From Nitrospirota bacterium (lineage in GTDB: Bacteria; Nitrospirota_A; Leptospirillia; Leptospirillales; Leptospirillaceae): a stretch of DNA of 7,034 nt. Position 1 is the stretch's first letter; every line of letters begins with the position of its first letter. The DNA lies in contig JAJYPO010000115.1 in the NCBI GenBank assembly GCA_021795275.1, positions 1 to 7,034 of the forward strand, read 5' to 3'. The notes beneath the pieces are model-generated. The model did no database searches. It saw only the letters and a program-made list of their open reading frames with translations, and was not told the origin of the DNA. This document shows positions 1 to 7,000 of this stretch, one piece after another. A program made the translations under genes and the position numbers.

Positions 1-973
1 GATCAAAGACATGGACCTCGACGGTAAAGTATTTTTTAGGATTTTTCTTCATGTCGTCCAAAAGAGAGTTCACCCGGTCGAGGACCCCGTTGAGGCGACC
101 CGCCATCCGTGGGTCGTAAAGGAGCTCCCCGGCCGTTCCCTTTCCGCTCTGGATCTGGGCAAGAATCCCGTCGAGCCGCACGAGGCTGTCCTTGAAGGAT
201 GCAGCGGTCCGGGGGTCGTTCATGAGGTTTCCGGCCAGCCCCGGCCCGGTGGAGGCGGTCCGGACCAGGCGGTCGAGATCCGCTAGCGAGCGGTCGAGGC
301 TGTCATAGAGGGCGGGAGAGCCGATCAGCTTTGCGGCCGTCCCCGGCCCGTGGTCGATCCGTTCGGCCAGGACCGACAGATCGCTGGCTGCCCGGTTCAC
401 GTTCTGATAGAGGGCCGGATCGCCAAGGAGCCGGCCCACCGTTCCCTGCCCCTTCTGGGCCTGCTGGGCGAGATTGGTCAGGGAGCTGGACAGGGACTTG
501 AGGTTCGAGACGACGTCCTGTCCGGACTTCATGACCGCTCCCAGGGAGCCCGACTCCACCCCGATGATGGGAAGGGTCGGGTTGAGCGGCCCCGTACCGG
601 ATTGTCCGGGGGTGAGTTCGAGATACTTGATCCCCATCAGCCCCTGTGTGTGGATGGAGGCGGTCGCCCCCGAGGAGAGCTCGTCGAATCTCTTGCGGGT
701 GATGCGCATTGTCACCCTGACATAGCGCTTCCCCTGGAAGCGCACGAAGTGGACCGAGGAGACATAGCCGCTGTCGATGCCCAGAAGCCGCACCGGAGCC
801 CCCGAGGTGAGCCCCTGCACGTTCCGGAAAAGGGCGGTAATCTCGACCTGGCGGGAGAAGATGTTGGCGATCTTCCCATAGGCGATAATCACCAGTGCGC
901 TGACAAGAAAGCTCACGCCCACAATGAGCCCGACCCGCAATTCGGAGAGAGAGAGGTTTTGGCTTCGTTTCAC
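1..973 (-). CDS. mlaD: MlaD-type MCE-domain lipid-transport protein, C terminus cut by window edge
   Basis: Substrate-binding MCE subunit of an Mla phospholipid ABC transporter, anchored in the inner membrane and reaching into the periplasm. 324 residues are visible. Residues 12-32 form one hydrophobic anchor (LRVGLIVGVSFLVSALVIIAY). Residues 43-122 are the MCE domain, with the typical LFRNVQGLTSGAPVRLLGI stretch followed by GLMGIKYLEL. From residue 141 the protein is predicted helical, with four GxGT..LL.DP repeats spaced exactly 34 residues apart (175, 209, 243, 277). The visible end, NPKKYFTVEVHVF, resembles the usual KYFxFSxF end of long MCE proteins, so probably only a few residues are missing. 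I chose the GTG at 973 because AAAGGGGG (987-980) lies 6 nt upstream and overlaps the mlaF stop. The gene follows mlaF by 13 nt. It is much longer than E. coli MlaD (183 aa), as expected for the long-tailed MCE class. The family assignment is firm; direction of lipid transport is not inferable. Confidence 0.93.
   Translation of the reverse strand, partial: MKRSQNLSLSELRVGLIVGVSFLVSALVIIAYGKIANIFSRQVEITALFRNVQGLTSGAPVRLLGIDSGYVSSVHFVRFQGKRYVRVTMRITRKRFDELSSGATASIHTQGLMGIKYLELTPGQSGTGPLNPTLPIIGVESGSLGAVMKSGQDVVSNLKSLSSSLTNLAQQAQKGQGTVGRLLGDPALYQNVNRAASDLSVLAERIDHGPGTAAKLIGSPALYDSLDRSLADLDRLVRTASTGPGLAGNLMNDPRTAASFKDSLVRLDGILAQIQSGKGTAGELLYDPRMAGRLNGVLDRVNSLLDDMKKNPKKYFTVEVHVFD
44..451 (-). repeat. 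Four 34-residue tandem repeats in the MCE protein tail
   Basis: Protein-level tandem repeat (102-nt period) covering residues 175-310 of the mlaD product. The repeat starts are GQGTVGRLLGDPALY, GPGTAAKLIGSPALY, GPGLAGNLMNDPRTA and GKGTAGELLYDPRMA, at residues 175, 209, 243 and 277. The spacing is exactly 34 each time. Each motif is followed by an amphipathic, leucine-rich helix such as LDRSLADLDRLV. The nucleotide sequences have diverged, so this is an old protein repeat and not a recent DNA duplication. GKGT/LLxDP motifs are common in MCE tails; four copies in strict register is the feature seen here. Confidence 0.85.
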
Positions 974-979
974 GGAGCG

Positions 980-987
980 CCCCCTTT
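980..987 (-). promoter_or_regulatory. Shine-Dalgarno of mlaD overlapping mlaF stop
   Basis: On the minus strand AAAGGGGG is followed by 6 nt and then the GTG start of mlaD. The first A is the last base of the mlaF TGA stop. It decides the GTG start and implies translational coupling of mlaF and mlaD. Confidence 0.6.
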
Positions 988-1715
988 CAGGAATCGAGGG
1001 AGAGGAAGGTTTGGATGAAGGGATCGGGCGAGTGCTCGATTTCCTGCCGTGTCCCGGTGGCTATGACTTTCGCGTCCTTGATGAAGGTAAAGAGGTCTCC
1101 GACCCGATAGGCGTCCGTCAAATCATGGGTCACGACGATGTTGGTGCTCCGGAACTCCCGCTGAACCCGGCGCATCAGATCGCAGATCGACTTCGAGGTG
1201 AAGGGGTCGAGTCCCGTGGTCGGCTCGTCGTAGAGCATGAAGGCCGGATCCTCCGCGGCCATCGCCCGGGCGATGGCCACCCGCCGCCTCATCCCGCCGG
1301 AAAGGTCCGAGGGCTTCTGGTCGATGGAGGCCTCGAGACCCACGAAGCGAAGCAGGGTCCGCACACGTTCCTCGACCTTGTCGTCTGGGAGCGATGAGTG
1401 CTCCCAGAGCCAGAAGGCCACATTCTCGCCCACGGTGAGGGAGTCGAAGAGGGCTCCCTCCTGGAAGACCATGCCCATTCGCTGGCGAAAACGGAGCAGC
1501 CCCTCCTCGTCGAGCTTTCCGATGTCCTGGTTGTTGGCCAGGACCCGGCCTGAAACGGGATGGAGTGTCCCCAGAACGCATTTCAGGATGGTGGTCTTTC
1601 CCGACCCGCTCTCCCCCAGGATGACCATCGTCTTTCCCGTCGGGACCTCGAGATCGACCGCGTCGAGCACGACCTGCTCCCCGTAGGCCACCGTCACCTT
1701 CTCGAGGCGGATCAC
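987..1715 (-). CDS. mlaF: MlaF-type ABC transporter ATP-binding protein
   Basis: Cytoplasmic ATPase that powers the Mla phospholipid transporter together with the MlaE permease. 242 residues from the GTG start, a complete single ABC domain. Walker A is GESGSGKTT at 34-42 (K40). The Q-loop is VFQEGALF around Q85. The signature LSGGMRRR is at 138-145; the GGMRxR form is typical of MlaF/Mkl ATPases. Walker B is FMLYDEPTTGLDP, with D163 and catalytic E164, and the switch histidine is H197 in VVTHDL. All catalytic motifs are intact. The start is the GTG at 1715-1713, which overlaps the mlaE stop as GTGA and has the purine-rich GGGGGTGGAAG just upstream. It gives the usual N terminus xIRLEKVTVAYG. 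A longer open frame to 1859 adds 48 unrelated residues encoded by mlaE sequence and is rejected. Assignment is firm. Confidence 0.96.
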   Translation of the reverse strand: MIRLEKVTVAYGEQVVLDAVDLEVPTGKTMVILGESGSGKTTILKCVLGTLHPVSGRVLANNQDIGKLDEEGLLRFRQRMGMVFQEGALFDSLTVGENVAFWLWEHSSLPDDKVEERVRTLLRFVGLEASIDQKPSDLSGGMRRRVAIARAMAAEDPAFMLYDEPTTGLDPFTSKSICDLMRRVQREFRSTNIVVTHDLTDAYRVGDLFTFIKDAKVIATGTRQEIEHSPDPFIQTFLSLDS

Positions 1716-2494
1716 AGCTTCCACCCCCAGATGTCGATCAGGAACTTGCTGATCAGGAAGTTCGCCACCAGGATCCAGATGGCGGCATAGACGACCGCCT
1801 TCGTGGTGGCACGTCCCACTCCCTGGGCCCCGCCGGTCGTCCGGAGTCCGTAGAAGCACCCGACCGCGACGAGGATGAAGCCGAAGACGAACGGCTTGAG
1901 CATTCCGTTCACCAGGTTGGGGAGGGTCAGGGCCGACCGCACTCCGGACCAGTAGAGAGGCCCTGGGACGTGGGCGCCGAGCTCCGCCACCATCAGCCCC
2001 GCCAGAACACCCAGAAGATCCCCTACAACAGAGAGAACAGGGAGCATGAGCATGCCGGCCAGGATCTTGGGAGCGATCAGGCGGTCGACCGGGTCGACCC
2101 CCATGACCAGGAGAGCCTCGATCTGCTGGGTGGTAGCCATCATGCCGAGCTCGGAGGTAATTCCGGCGGTGACCCGGGCCGACATTACGAGAGAGGCCAG
2201 AACCGGTCCCATGTCCCGGATGATGGAGGTGGCGACGACCCGGCCCAAAAGGTTCGAGGCTCCGTAGGGAGCCATGACCACGCTGAACTGGAGGGCCATG
2301 TCGAGACCCGCGAAAAGGTTCGCGAGAAAGACGATGGGGATCGACCCCACCCCCAGGCGGTCCATCTCCAGAAGGCTCTCCCGCAGCCGGAAATGGACGA
2401 AGAGGTACCGGAACGACCTTCCGACCATCGCCGTGAAGTCCTGGACCGTCACCAGGAATCCTGTCAGGAACAGGAGGATCTTCCTAAACGGCAT
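1712..2494 (-). CDS. mlaE: MlaE-type ABC lipid transporter permease
   Basis: Inner-membrane permease of the Mla phospholipid transporter, partner of MlaF and MlaD. 260 residues from the ATG at 2494, the same length as I recall for E. coli MlaE. It has several hydrophobic segments. Family landmarks are IRDMGPVLASLVMSARVTAG (about 92-111) followed by ITSELG, the cytoplasmic coupling stretch MGVDPVDRLIAPK (131-143), and the C-terminal GVGRATTKAVV (225-235) before the last membrane helix. The start is uncertain. ATG 2494 overlaps the end of nfo by 11 nt and fits the family length, but has no clear Shine-Dalgarno. ATG 2533 would add 13 residues, and a GTG at 2452, with AGGA 6 nt upstream, would remove 14. 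The 4-nt GTGA overlap with mlaF indicates coupling. Function is firm, start moderate. Confidence 0.94.
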   Translation of the reverse strand: MPFRKILLFLTGFLVTVQDFTAMVGRSFRYLFVHFRLRESLLEMDRLGVGSIPIVFLANLFAGLDMALQFSVVMAPYGASNLLGRVVATSIIRDMGPVLASLVMSARVTAGITSELGMMATTQQIEALLVMGVDPVDRLIAPKILAGMLMLPVLSVVGDLLGVLAGLMVAELGAHVPGPLYWSGVRSALTLPNLVNGMLKPFVFGFILVAVGCFYGLRTTGGAQGVGRATTKAVVYAAIWILVANFLISKFLIDIWGWKL

Positions 2495-3401
2495 CGCGCA
2501 GAAGTTCCGGAACGGGGAAGCCGGCCAGGCCATGAAGTCTGCGGAGATTGAGGCGGTCCAGGATCTCCCCCTCCCCTTTCGGGGTCTCGAGAATCAGGGG
2601 GACGCCCGTCCCCCTGGCCATGGCGACGATCCGGGCGAGGGTCTCAGACCCGATGTGGCCCTCCTCAAGCCCCGCGTGCCGGTCCCGGCCCGACCCGAGG
2701 CCGAACAGGGCATCGTTCAGGTGCCAGAGTGAGAGGAGGCCGGAGGGGGCCCCGTCGAGAAAGGCTCCCACGACCCGATCGAGATTGTCCTTCCCGGACA
2801 GGTCGAAGCCAGCGGCAAACAGATGGCAGGAATCGAGGCAGAGCCCCATGCGATCGGAGTGGCCTGCAGCGGCAAAGAGAGCCGCCATCTCTTCCGGACG
2901 GGAGCCGAGCATGCTCCCCGCCCCGGCCGTGTTTTCAAGAAGAAGGGGCGTCCGCTGATCCGGGAGGCCGTCGAGAACCTCCCCGAGGATCCGGGAGGCC
3001 CTCCGGATGGCAGCGGTCCTGTCTCCACCCCGGGCCGATCCCGGGTGAAGAACGAGGCCGTCGGCCTCGAGCAGGTCCGCCGTCCGAAGCTCCTTTTCGA
3101 GGGTGATCCGGGATTTTTCCGCGACGGCCGGATCTTCGGAGGCGATGTTGATGAGATAGCTGGCGTGGACGTAGACGCGGGAAACGGATGACCCCGTCCT
3201 TGCGCGATGGTAGGAGGCGAGGGCCTCCTCTCCCGGCAGATCGAACTCCCAGCTCCGGGAGGAATGGGAGAAGATCTGGACGGCGTTGACGCCCAGTGAC
3301 TCTCCCCGCCCGAAGATCCTGTCGAGACCGCCGGCGACCGAGACATGAAGGCCGAACCGGAAAAACTCTCCGGTTCGGCCGAAAGGTGTGTCAGGACTCA
3401 A
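2484..3401 (-). CDS. nfo: Endonuclease IV (apurinic/apyrimidinic endonuclease, Nfo family)
   Basis: Metal-dependent AP endonuclease of base-excision repair. It cleaves 5' of abasic sites and removes blocked 3' ends left by oxidative damage; cytoplasmic TIM-barrel enzyme. 305 residues. All nine positions matching the trinuclear-zinc ligands of E. coli Nfo are present by eye: H79 (VYVHASYLIN), H119 (LVLHPGS), E156 (LLLENTAG), D190 and H193 (LCLDSCHLFAAGFD), H227 (LWHLND), D240 and H242 (GRDRHAGLEEG) and E272 (LILETPKG). The N terminus HVSVAGGL is typical but preceded by about 18 residues, more than usual. The TTG at 3401 is the only standard start codon between the in-frame stop at 3446-3444 and the HVS motif. 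GAGG (3410-3407) lies 5 nt before it and overlaps the stop of the preceding gene. It sits 7 nt after the spy-like gene and overlaps mlaE by 11 nt. A strong inverted repeat lies in its first codons. Confidence 0.95.
   Translation of the reverse strand: MSPDTPFGRTGEFFRFGLHVSVAGGLDRIFGRGESLGVNAVQIFSHSSRSWEFDLPGEEALASYHRARTGSSVSRVYVHASYLINIASEDPAVAEKSRITLEKELRTADLLEADGLVLHPGSARGGDRTAAIRRASRILGEVLDGLPDQRTPLLLENTAGAGSMLGSRPEEMAALFAAAGHSDRMGLCLDSCHLFAAGFDLSGKDNLDRVVGAFLDGAPSGLLSLWHLNDALFGLGSGRDRHAGLEEGHIGSETLARIVAMARGTGVPLILETPKGEGEILDRLNLRRLHGLAGFPVPELLRDAV
3350..3380. repeat. Perfect 11-bp inverted repeat inside the start of nfo
   Basis: GGCCGAACCGG (3350-3360) and CCGGTTCGGCC (3370-3380) are perfectly complementary and separated by 9 nt (aaaaactct on the plus strand). 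In nfo mRNA the hairpin begins 21 nt after the first base of the TTG start and has a U-rich loop. It encodes residues 8-18, in the non-conserved N-terminal extension ahead of HVSVAGG. No T-run follows the stem on either strand, so it is not a canonical intrinsic terminator. It could pause RNA polymerase, protect or define the 3' end of the spy-like mRNA, limit nfo translation, or be a protein-binding dyad. Function unknown. Confidence 0.7.
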
Positions 3402-3406
3402 GAAGG

Positions 3407-3410
3407 CCTC
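3407..3410 (-). promoter_or_regulatory. Shine-Dalgarno supporting the TTG start of nfo
   Basis: GAGG on the minus strand, 5 nt before TTG (3401-3399). It overlaps the TGA stop (3411-3409) of the preceding gene, which favours reinitiation by ribosomes finishing that gene. The motif is short, so support is moderate. Confidence 0.45.
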
Positions 3411-3903
3411 ACATGCCCGGGTGCGGCGCCATCGGATGCGGCATCATCAGACCGTGATGCATCATCATCATCTGCCGCCACAATTTCTTGGCCGTCGAGA
3501 ACTGATCCGCAGTCAGAACCCGGTGTGCCCCGGAAATCATGGTCAGATAGGCGTGCATGATAGTCCGCTTGTGCTTCAGGATCCGGTCCATGTTGGCCCG
3601 GGCCTTGTTCACATCGATCCGGTGATGCATCATGAGCGCCATCGTCTCCATGTGGAGGACATGGATCCGGGCCTTCTCCATGATCATGGTCTTCATGAAA
3701 TCGATCTTCAGGGCGGAGAGTTTCTTCACCTGGTCCGGCGTCAGCCCAAGCCGGTCCTGGTTCATCAGGTAGAAGGCGATCGGGCCTCCATGGTGCATCA
3801 TGCCGTGATGGTGCATGTCGGCCCGGGCCGTTGCCGGCGCCAGGAGTCCCAGAGTGAGGACGAGCGCCAGTGCGAGGGTCCAGGACGCGATTCCCTTTTT
3901 CAT
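3409..3903 (-). CDS. Secreted His/Met-rich LTxxQ protein (Spy/CpxP/ZraP/CnrX superfamily)
   Basis: Predicted small periplasmic helical protein, probably a metal-binding chaperone or metal sensor. 164 residues from the ATG at 3903, chosen because AAAGGAGG lies 5 nt upstream and because it starts a classic signal peptide: MKK, hydrophobic core 6-22, cleavage after ATARA (A28). The mature part of 136 residues carries two LTxxQ motifs, LTPDQ (54-58) and LTADQ (130-134), the hallmark of the family. The mature chain holds 22 Met and 16 His by my count and no Cys. They cluster at the N terminus (DMHHHGMMHH, 29-38), in the middle (HMETMALMMHH, 84-94) and at the C terminus (MMMMHHGLMMPHPM, 145-158). 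In family members such as ZraP and CnrX, His/Met residues bind Zn, Ni, Co or Cu. The upstream metal pump gene fits this. Spy-type chaperone activity is equally possible; which metal, if any, cannot be read from sequence. Confidence 0.9.
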   Translation of the reverse strand: MKKGIASWTLALALVLTLGLLAPATARADMHHHGMMHHGGPIAFYLMNQDRLGLTPDQVKKLSALKIDFMKTMIMEKARIHVLHMETMALMMHHRIDVNKARANMDRILKHKRTIMHAYLTMISGAHRVLTADQFSTAKKLWRQMMMMHHGLMMPHPMAPHPGM

Positions 3904-3908
3904 TTCGA

Positions 3909-3916
3909 CCTCCTTT
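3909..3916 (-). promoter_or_regulatory. Strong Shine-Dalgarno of the spy-like gene
   Basis: AAAGGAGG on the minus strand, 5 nt before ATG 3903. It is the strongest ribosome binding site in the window and fixes the start. An in-frame ATG at 3975 would lengthen the protein by 24 residues and bury the signal peptide, so it is not used here. Confidence 0.85.
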
Positions 3917-3965
3917 GAAAGGGTTCGAAAACCGAATCTTTCCCAGATCGCGTGACCTGGGGAAA
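3917..3965 (-). other. Two overlapping hairpins in the leader of the spy-like gene
   Basis: Hairpin 1 (3939-3965): in minus-strand RNA the arms TTTCCCCAGGTC and GATCTGGGAAA pair over 11 bp (one G-U pair, one bulged C) around an ACGC loop. Hairpin 2 (3917-3942): GAAAG pairs with CTTTC and TTCG with CGAA around a GTTTT loop, with a small internal loop. They share bases 3939-3942, so both cannot form fully at once. Hairpin 2 ends directly at the AAAGGAGG ribosome binding site. No T-run follows either stem, so a simple terminator is unlikely. This may be a regulatory leader or a protein-binding dyad; no known riboswitch class was recognised. Confidence 0.45.
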
Positions 3966-3981
3966 CTCCGGTCATTCTTTC

Positions 3982-4011
3982 ATTCTACCCGGATTTCCGC
4001 CTTTTTGGGAA
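3982..4011 (-). promoter_or_regulatory. Weak sigma-70-like promoter candidate before the spy-like gene
   Basis: On the minus strand TTCCCA (4011-4006, 4 of 6 matches to TTGACA) is separated by 18 nt from TAGAAT (3987-3982, 5 of 6 matches to TATAAT). Transcription would begin near 3975 and give a leader of about 72 nt holding the two hairpins. It lies in the only sizeable gap of the window. Such matches occur by chance, and co-transcription from the pump gene is an alternative. Confidence 0.3.
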
Positions 4012-4033
4012 GGACGGGGGAAAGCCTGTCGGT

Positions 4034-7000
4034 TCACCTTGCCGGGCGCAGGAAGCTCCGTCTCGAAAAAACGAGATCGTATACGGCCGGAAGAACAAGA
4101 AGGGTCATTGCGGTCGAGCTGACGAGCCCCCCTACCACCACCGCCGCCAGCGGTCTCTGGATATTGGCGCCGGTCCCCGTGGAGAGCAAGAGGGGAAGAA
4201 TCCCGATCGCTCCCACCAGGGCGGTCATCAGCACCGGACGAATCCGCCGGAGGGCCGCCGACCGGATCGCCTCCCGAGGAAGCCGGCCCTTGCCTTCCTC
4301 CTCTTTGGCGAAGGAGAGAAGCAGAACCCCGTTCTGGATCGCCACCCCGAAAAGGGCGATGAAACCCACCGAAGCGGGAATGCTCAGAAACTCTCCGAAC
4401 GCCTTGAGTGCCACGACCCCCCCCACGAGAGAAAAGGGAATATTGAGGAGAATGAGGAGCGTATACCCCAGAGACCCGAAGTTCCACATCAGGAGGAGAA
4501 AGATCCCCATCAGCACCACAGGGACCAGGAGGCGGAGGCGATCCATGGTCAAGTTGGTGTTCTCGAACTCTCCCCCCACAGACAGGTGGAGACCCAGGGG
4601 GGGTGGGAGCCGGGCGGACACCTTCCGTTCGACCTCCGCCACCACATGGCTCGTGGCCCGGCCGGAGATGTTGAACTGGACCATGATCAGGCGGCTCCCG
4701 CCCTCATGATAGATCCGGAAAGGGCCGGTCACCTCGGAGAAGTGGACAAGCTGGCCCAGGGGGACGGAGACCCCCCGGGGCGTCGTCAGGAGGATCGTCT
4801 TCATGCGGGCCACCGAGTTCCGGATCTCCCGGGGGAACCGCACGTGGAGATGGATCCGCCGGACCCCCTTCAGAATCGTCGTCGTGAGCCCTTCCGGACC
4901 GATCCCCATCCGGATGACCCGGAGCACGTCCGAGACGTTGAGTCCGTACTGGCTGATCGCCTGGCGGTCGATCCGGATGTCGATGTAGGGCTGGCCGGTG
5001 ATTCTCTGGACCGTCACATCCCGGGTCCCGCGCACCGTCCGGATGAGGGCGGCCAGACGACCCGAATAGGAGGTCAGGAGGTCGAGGTTGTCCGAGAGCA
5101 CCTTGACCGCCACCTGGGCCTTGGCTCCCGAAACCATCTCGTCGATGCGTTCTTCGATGGGCTGGCTGAAGTCGAAGGAGACCGAGGGGAGAGTCTCGTT
5201 GAGGCGGCGGCTCATCTCCTCCACCAGCCGCCGCTTGCTCATCCCCTTGGGCCAGAGGCTCCTCTTTTTAAGCCGGACATAGATCTCCATGTGGCTCGTG
5301 ACGTCGGTGTCGGTCCCCGACTGGGCCCGACCGATCCGGGACTGCGTCAGGACCACCTCGGGATAGCTCCGGACGATGCGGTCGATGACCCGGCTGGCCT
5401 CGGTCGTCTCCGATAGCGAGGCCGACGGCCAGAGATCGGCAATGATCAGGACCGAGCCCTCGTCCAGAACGGGGATGAATTCCGTTCCGGTCCGGGCCAG
5501 AAGAAAAGCCGCCAGGGAAATGGCCGCCACCCCCGACAGAAGGACCCAGGTCCGGTGTGCCAGGATCCTGTCCAGAAGGGGCGCGTAGAATCTCTCGAGG
5601 TTCCGGGTCAGCCATTCCCCGTGGTCTCCGGGGGTTCGGGACGGATCGAGGGACATCAGGGAGGGCACGAAGGAGAGGGCCACCAGGAGGGATAGAAGCA
5701 GCGCCACGATGATCGACATTCCCATGGGAGCGAACATCTTGCCGGGCATCCCGGGCAGGAAAAGAATCGGAACGAAGACGACGACGATGATCATGATCGC
5801 AAAGAAGACCGGCTTCACGATTTCCGCTGCCGCCTCGACGATCCGCTCCTCCCGGGAGACCTCCGGCATCATGACAGAAAGGCGCTCGATGTTCTCGGCC
5901 ATCACGATCGAGGCATCCACCATCATGCCGATTCCGATGACGATTCCTCCAAGACTCATGAGATCGGCGGTGAGGTGGATCCCCCGCATCACGAAGAATG
6001 TGAGAAGGATGGAGAGGGGGAGACCCGCGGCCACGACGAAGGAGGCCCAGAAGCGGCCCAGAAAAAGCCCGAGGACGAGGATCACCAGGATCCCTCCCTC
6101 CACCAGGGAATGGATCACCGTCCGGAAGGCGTGGCGGATGAGGGGTCCCTCGTTGTAGTAGGGGGCGATCCGGATTCCGGGAGGAAGGAGGGTCCGGTTG
6201 ACCTCCGAAACCTTCTTCTCGATCCGGGAGAGGGTCTTCAGGGCATTCTCCCCCCGGAGCATGACGACCGTTCCCTTGACGACCTCGCGGTCGTCGAGCA
6301 AGGCGTTTCCGCGCCGGACCTCCGGACGGACCTCGACGTCGGCGACATCCCGGACCAGGACCGGGACGCCCTTGCGTTCGGCCACCACCACCGACTCGAT
6401 GTCGCGCCGCCCTCCGATCCGCCCCAGACCCCGAATCAGGTAATACTCCCCGCCCCGGTCCAGATAGCCCCCACCCACGTTCTCGTTGTTGCTGGCCAAA
6501 GCCCGCGTCACGTCCTGAAGGGAAAGGTGGAAGCCGTCGAGGCGGTAGGGGTCGACGACAACGTAATAGGATTTGACGAAGCCCCCGTAGGAGAGGACGG
6601 AGGCCACCCCACGGGTGGAGAGAAGCGCCCGCTTCACCGTCCAGTCCTGGAGGGTCCTGAGTTTCATCAGGTCGTCCGAGCCGGCCAGTGTGTAGCGGAA
6701 GAGGTTCCCGGTGGGGGTCGAGACAGCCCCCATGACCGGACGGGCACCGGCCGGAAGCAGTCCCTGGAGGGTCGCCAGACGCTCGGAGACCATCGTCCGG
6801 GCCCGGTAGACTTCGCTCGACCCGCTGAAGACCACCGTCACGGCCGACAGCCCGAAGAGGGTCTTGGAGCGGACCCTGCGAACTCCCGGAAGTCCGTTCA
6901 TGGCCGTTTCGATGGTGTAGGTGATCTGCTGCTCGACTTCGAGAGGGGAGAGTCCGGGGGCCTCAGTCAGGACGGTGACCGAGACGGGGGAGACGTCCGG

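Noticed and set aside
350..1018. 222-codon plus-strand open frame, and similar ones at 924-1397 and 1970-2551
   Set aside because: Antisense to mlaD, mlaF and mlaE, which have clear family motifs. No recognisable protein features in the plus-strand products.
1716..1859. Upstream extension of the mlaF frame by 48 codons
   Set aside because: The added residues are an out-of-frame reading of mlaE with no ABC similarity. The GTG at 1715 overlapping the mlaE stop gives the normal family N terminus.
2985..3010. ATCCGG ... CCGGAT inverted repeat within nfo
   Set aside because: Six matching bases each side with imperfect inner pairing in GC-rich coding sequence; expected by chance.
3904..3975. ATG 24 codons upstream of the chosen spy-like start
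   Set aside because: It has no good ribosome site and would bury the signal peptide. ATG 3903 has an ideal AAAGGAGG.
3966..4033. Search for an intrinsic terminator after the pump gene
   Set aside because: Only a 4-bp CCTT/AAGG stem was found, with no U-tract. I see no terminator, so read-through into the spy-like gene remains possible.
4061..4076. Short inverted repeat TCTCG-aaaaaa-CGAGA near the pump's 3' end
   Set aside because: Only 5 bp within coding sequence and no following T-run in the right place; likely chance.
3870..4709. 279-codon open frame on the plus strand, and a 276-codon one at 4586-5416
   Set aside because: Both lie antisense to the conserved RND pump gene and encode compositionally biased Arg/Pro/Ser-rich or Asp/His-rich chains without domains; they reflect GC-rich codon use on the other strand.
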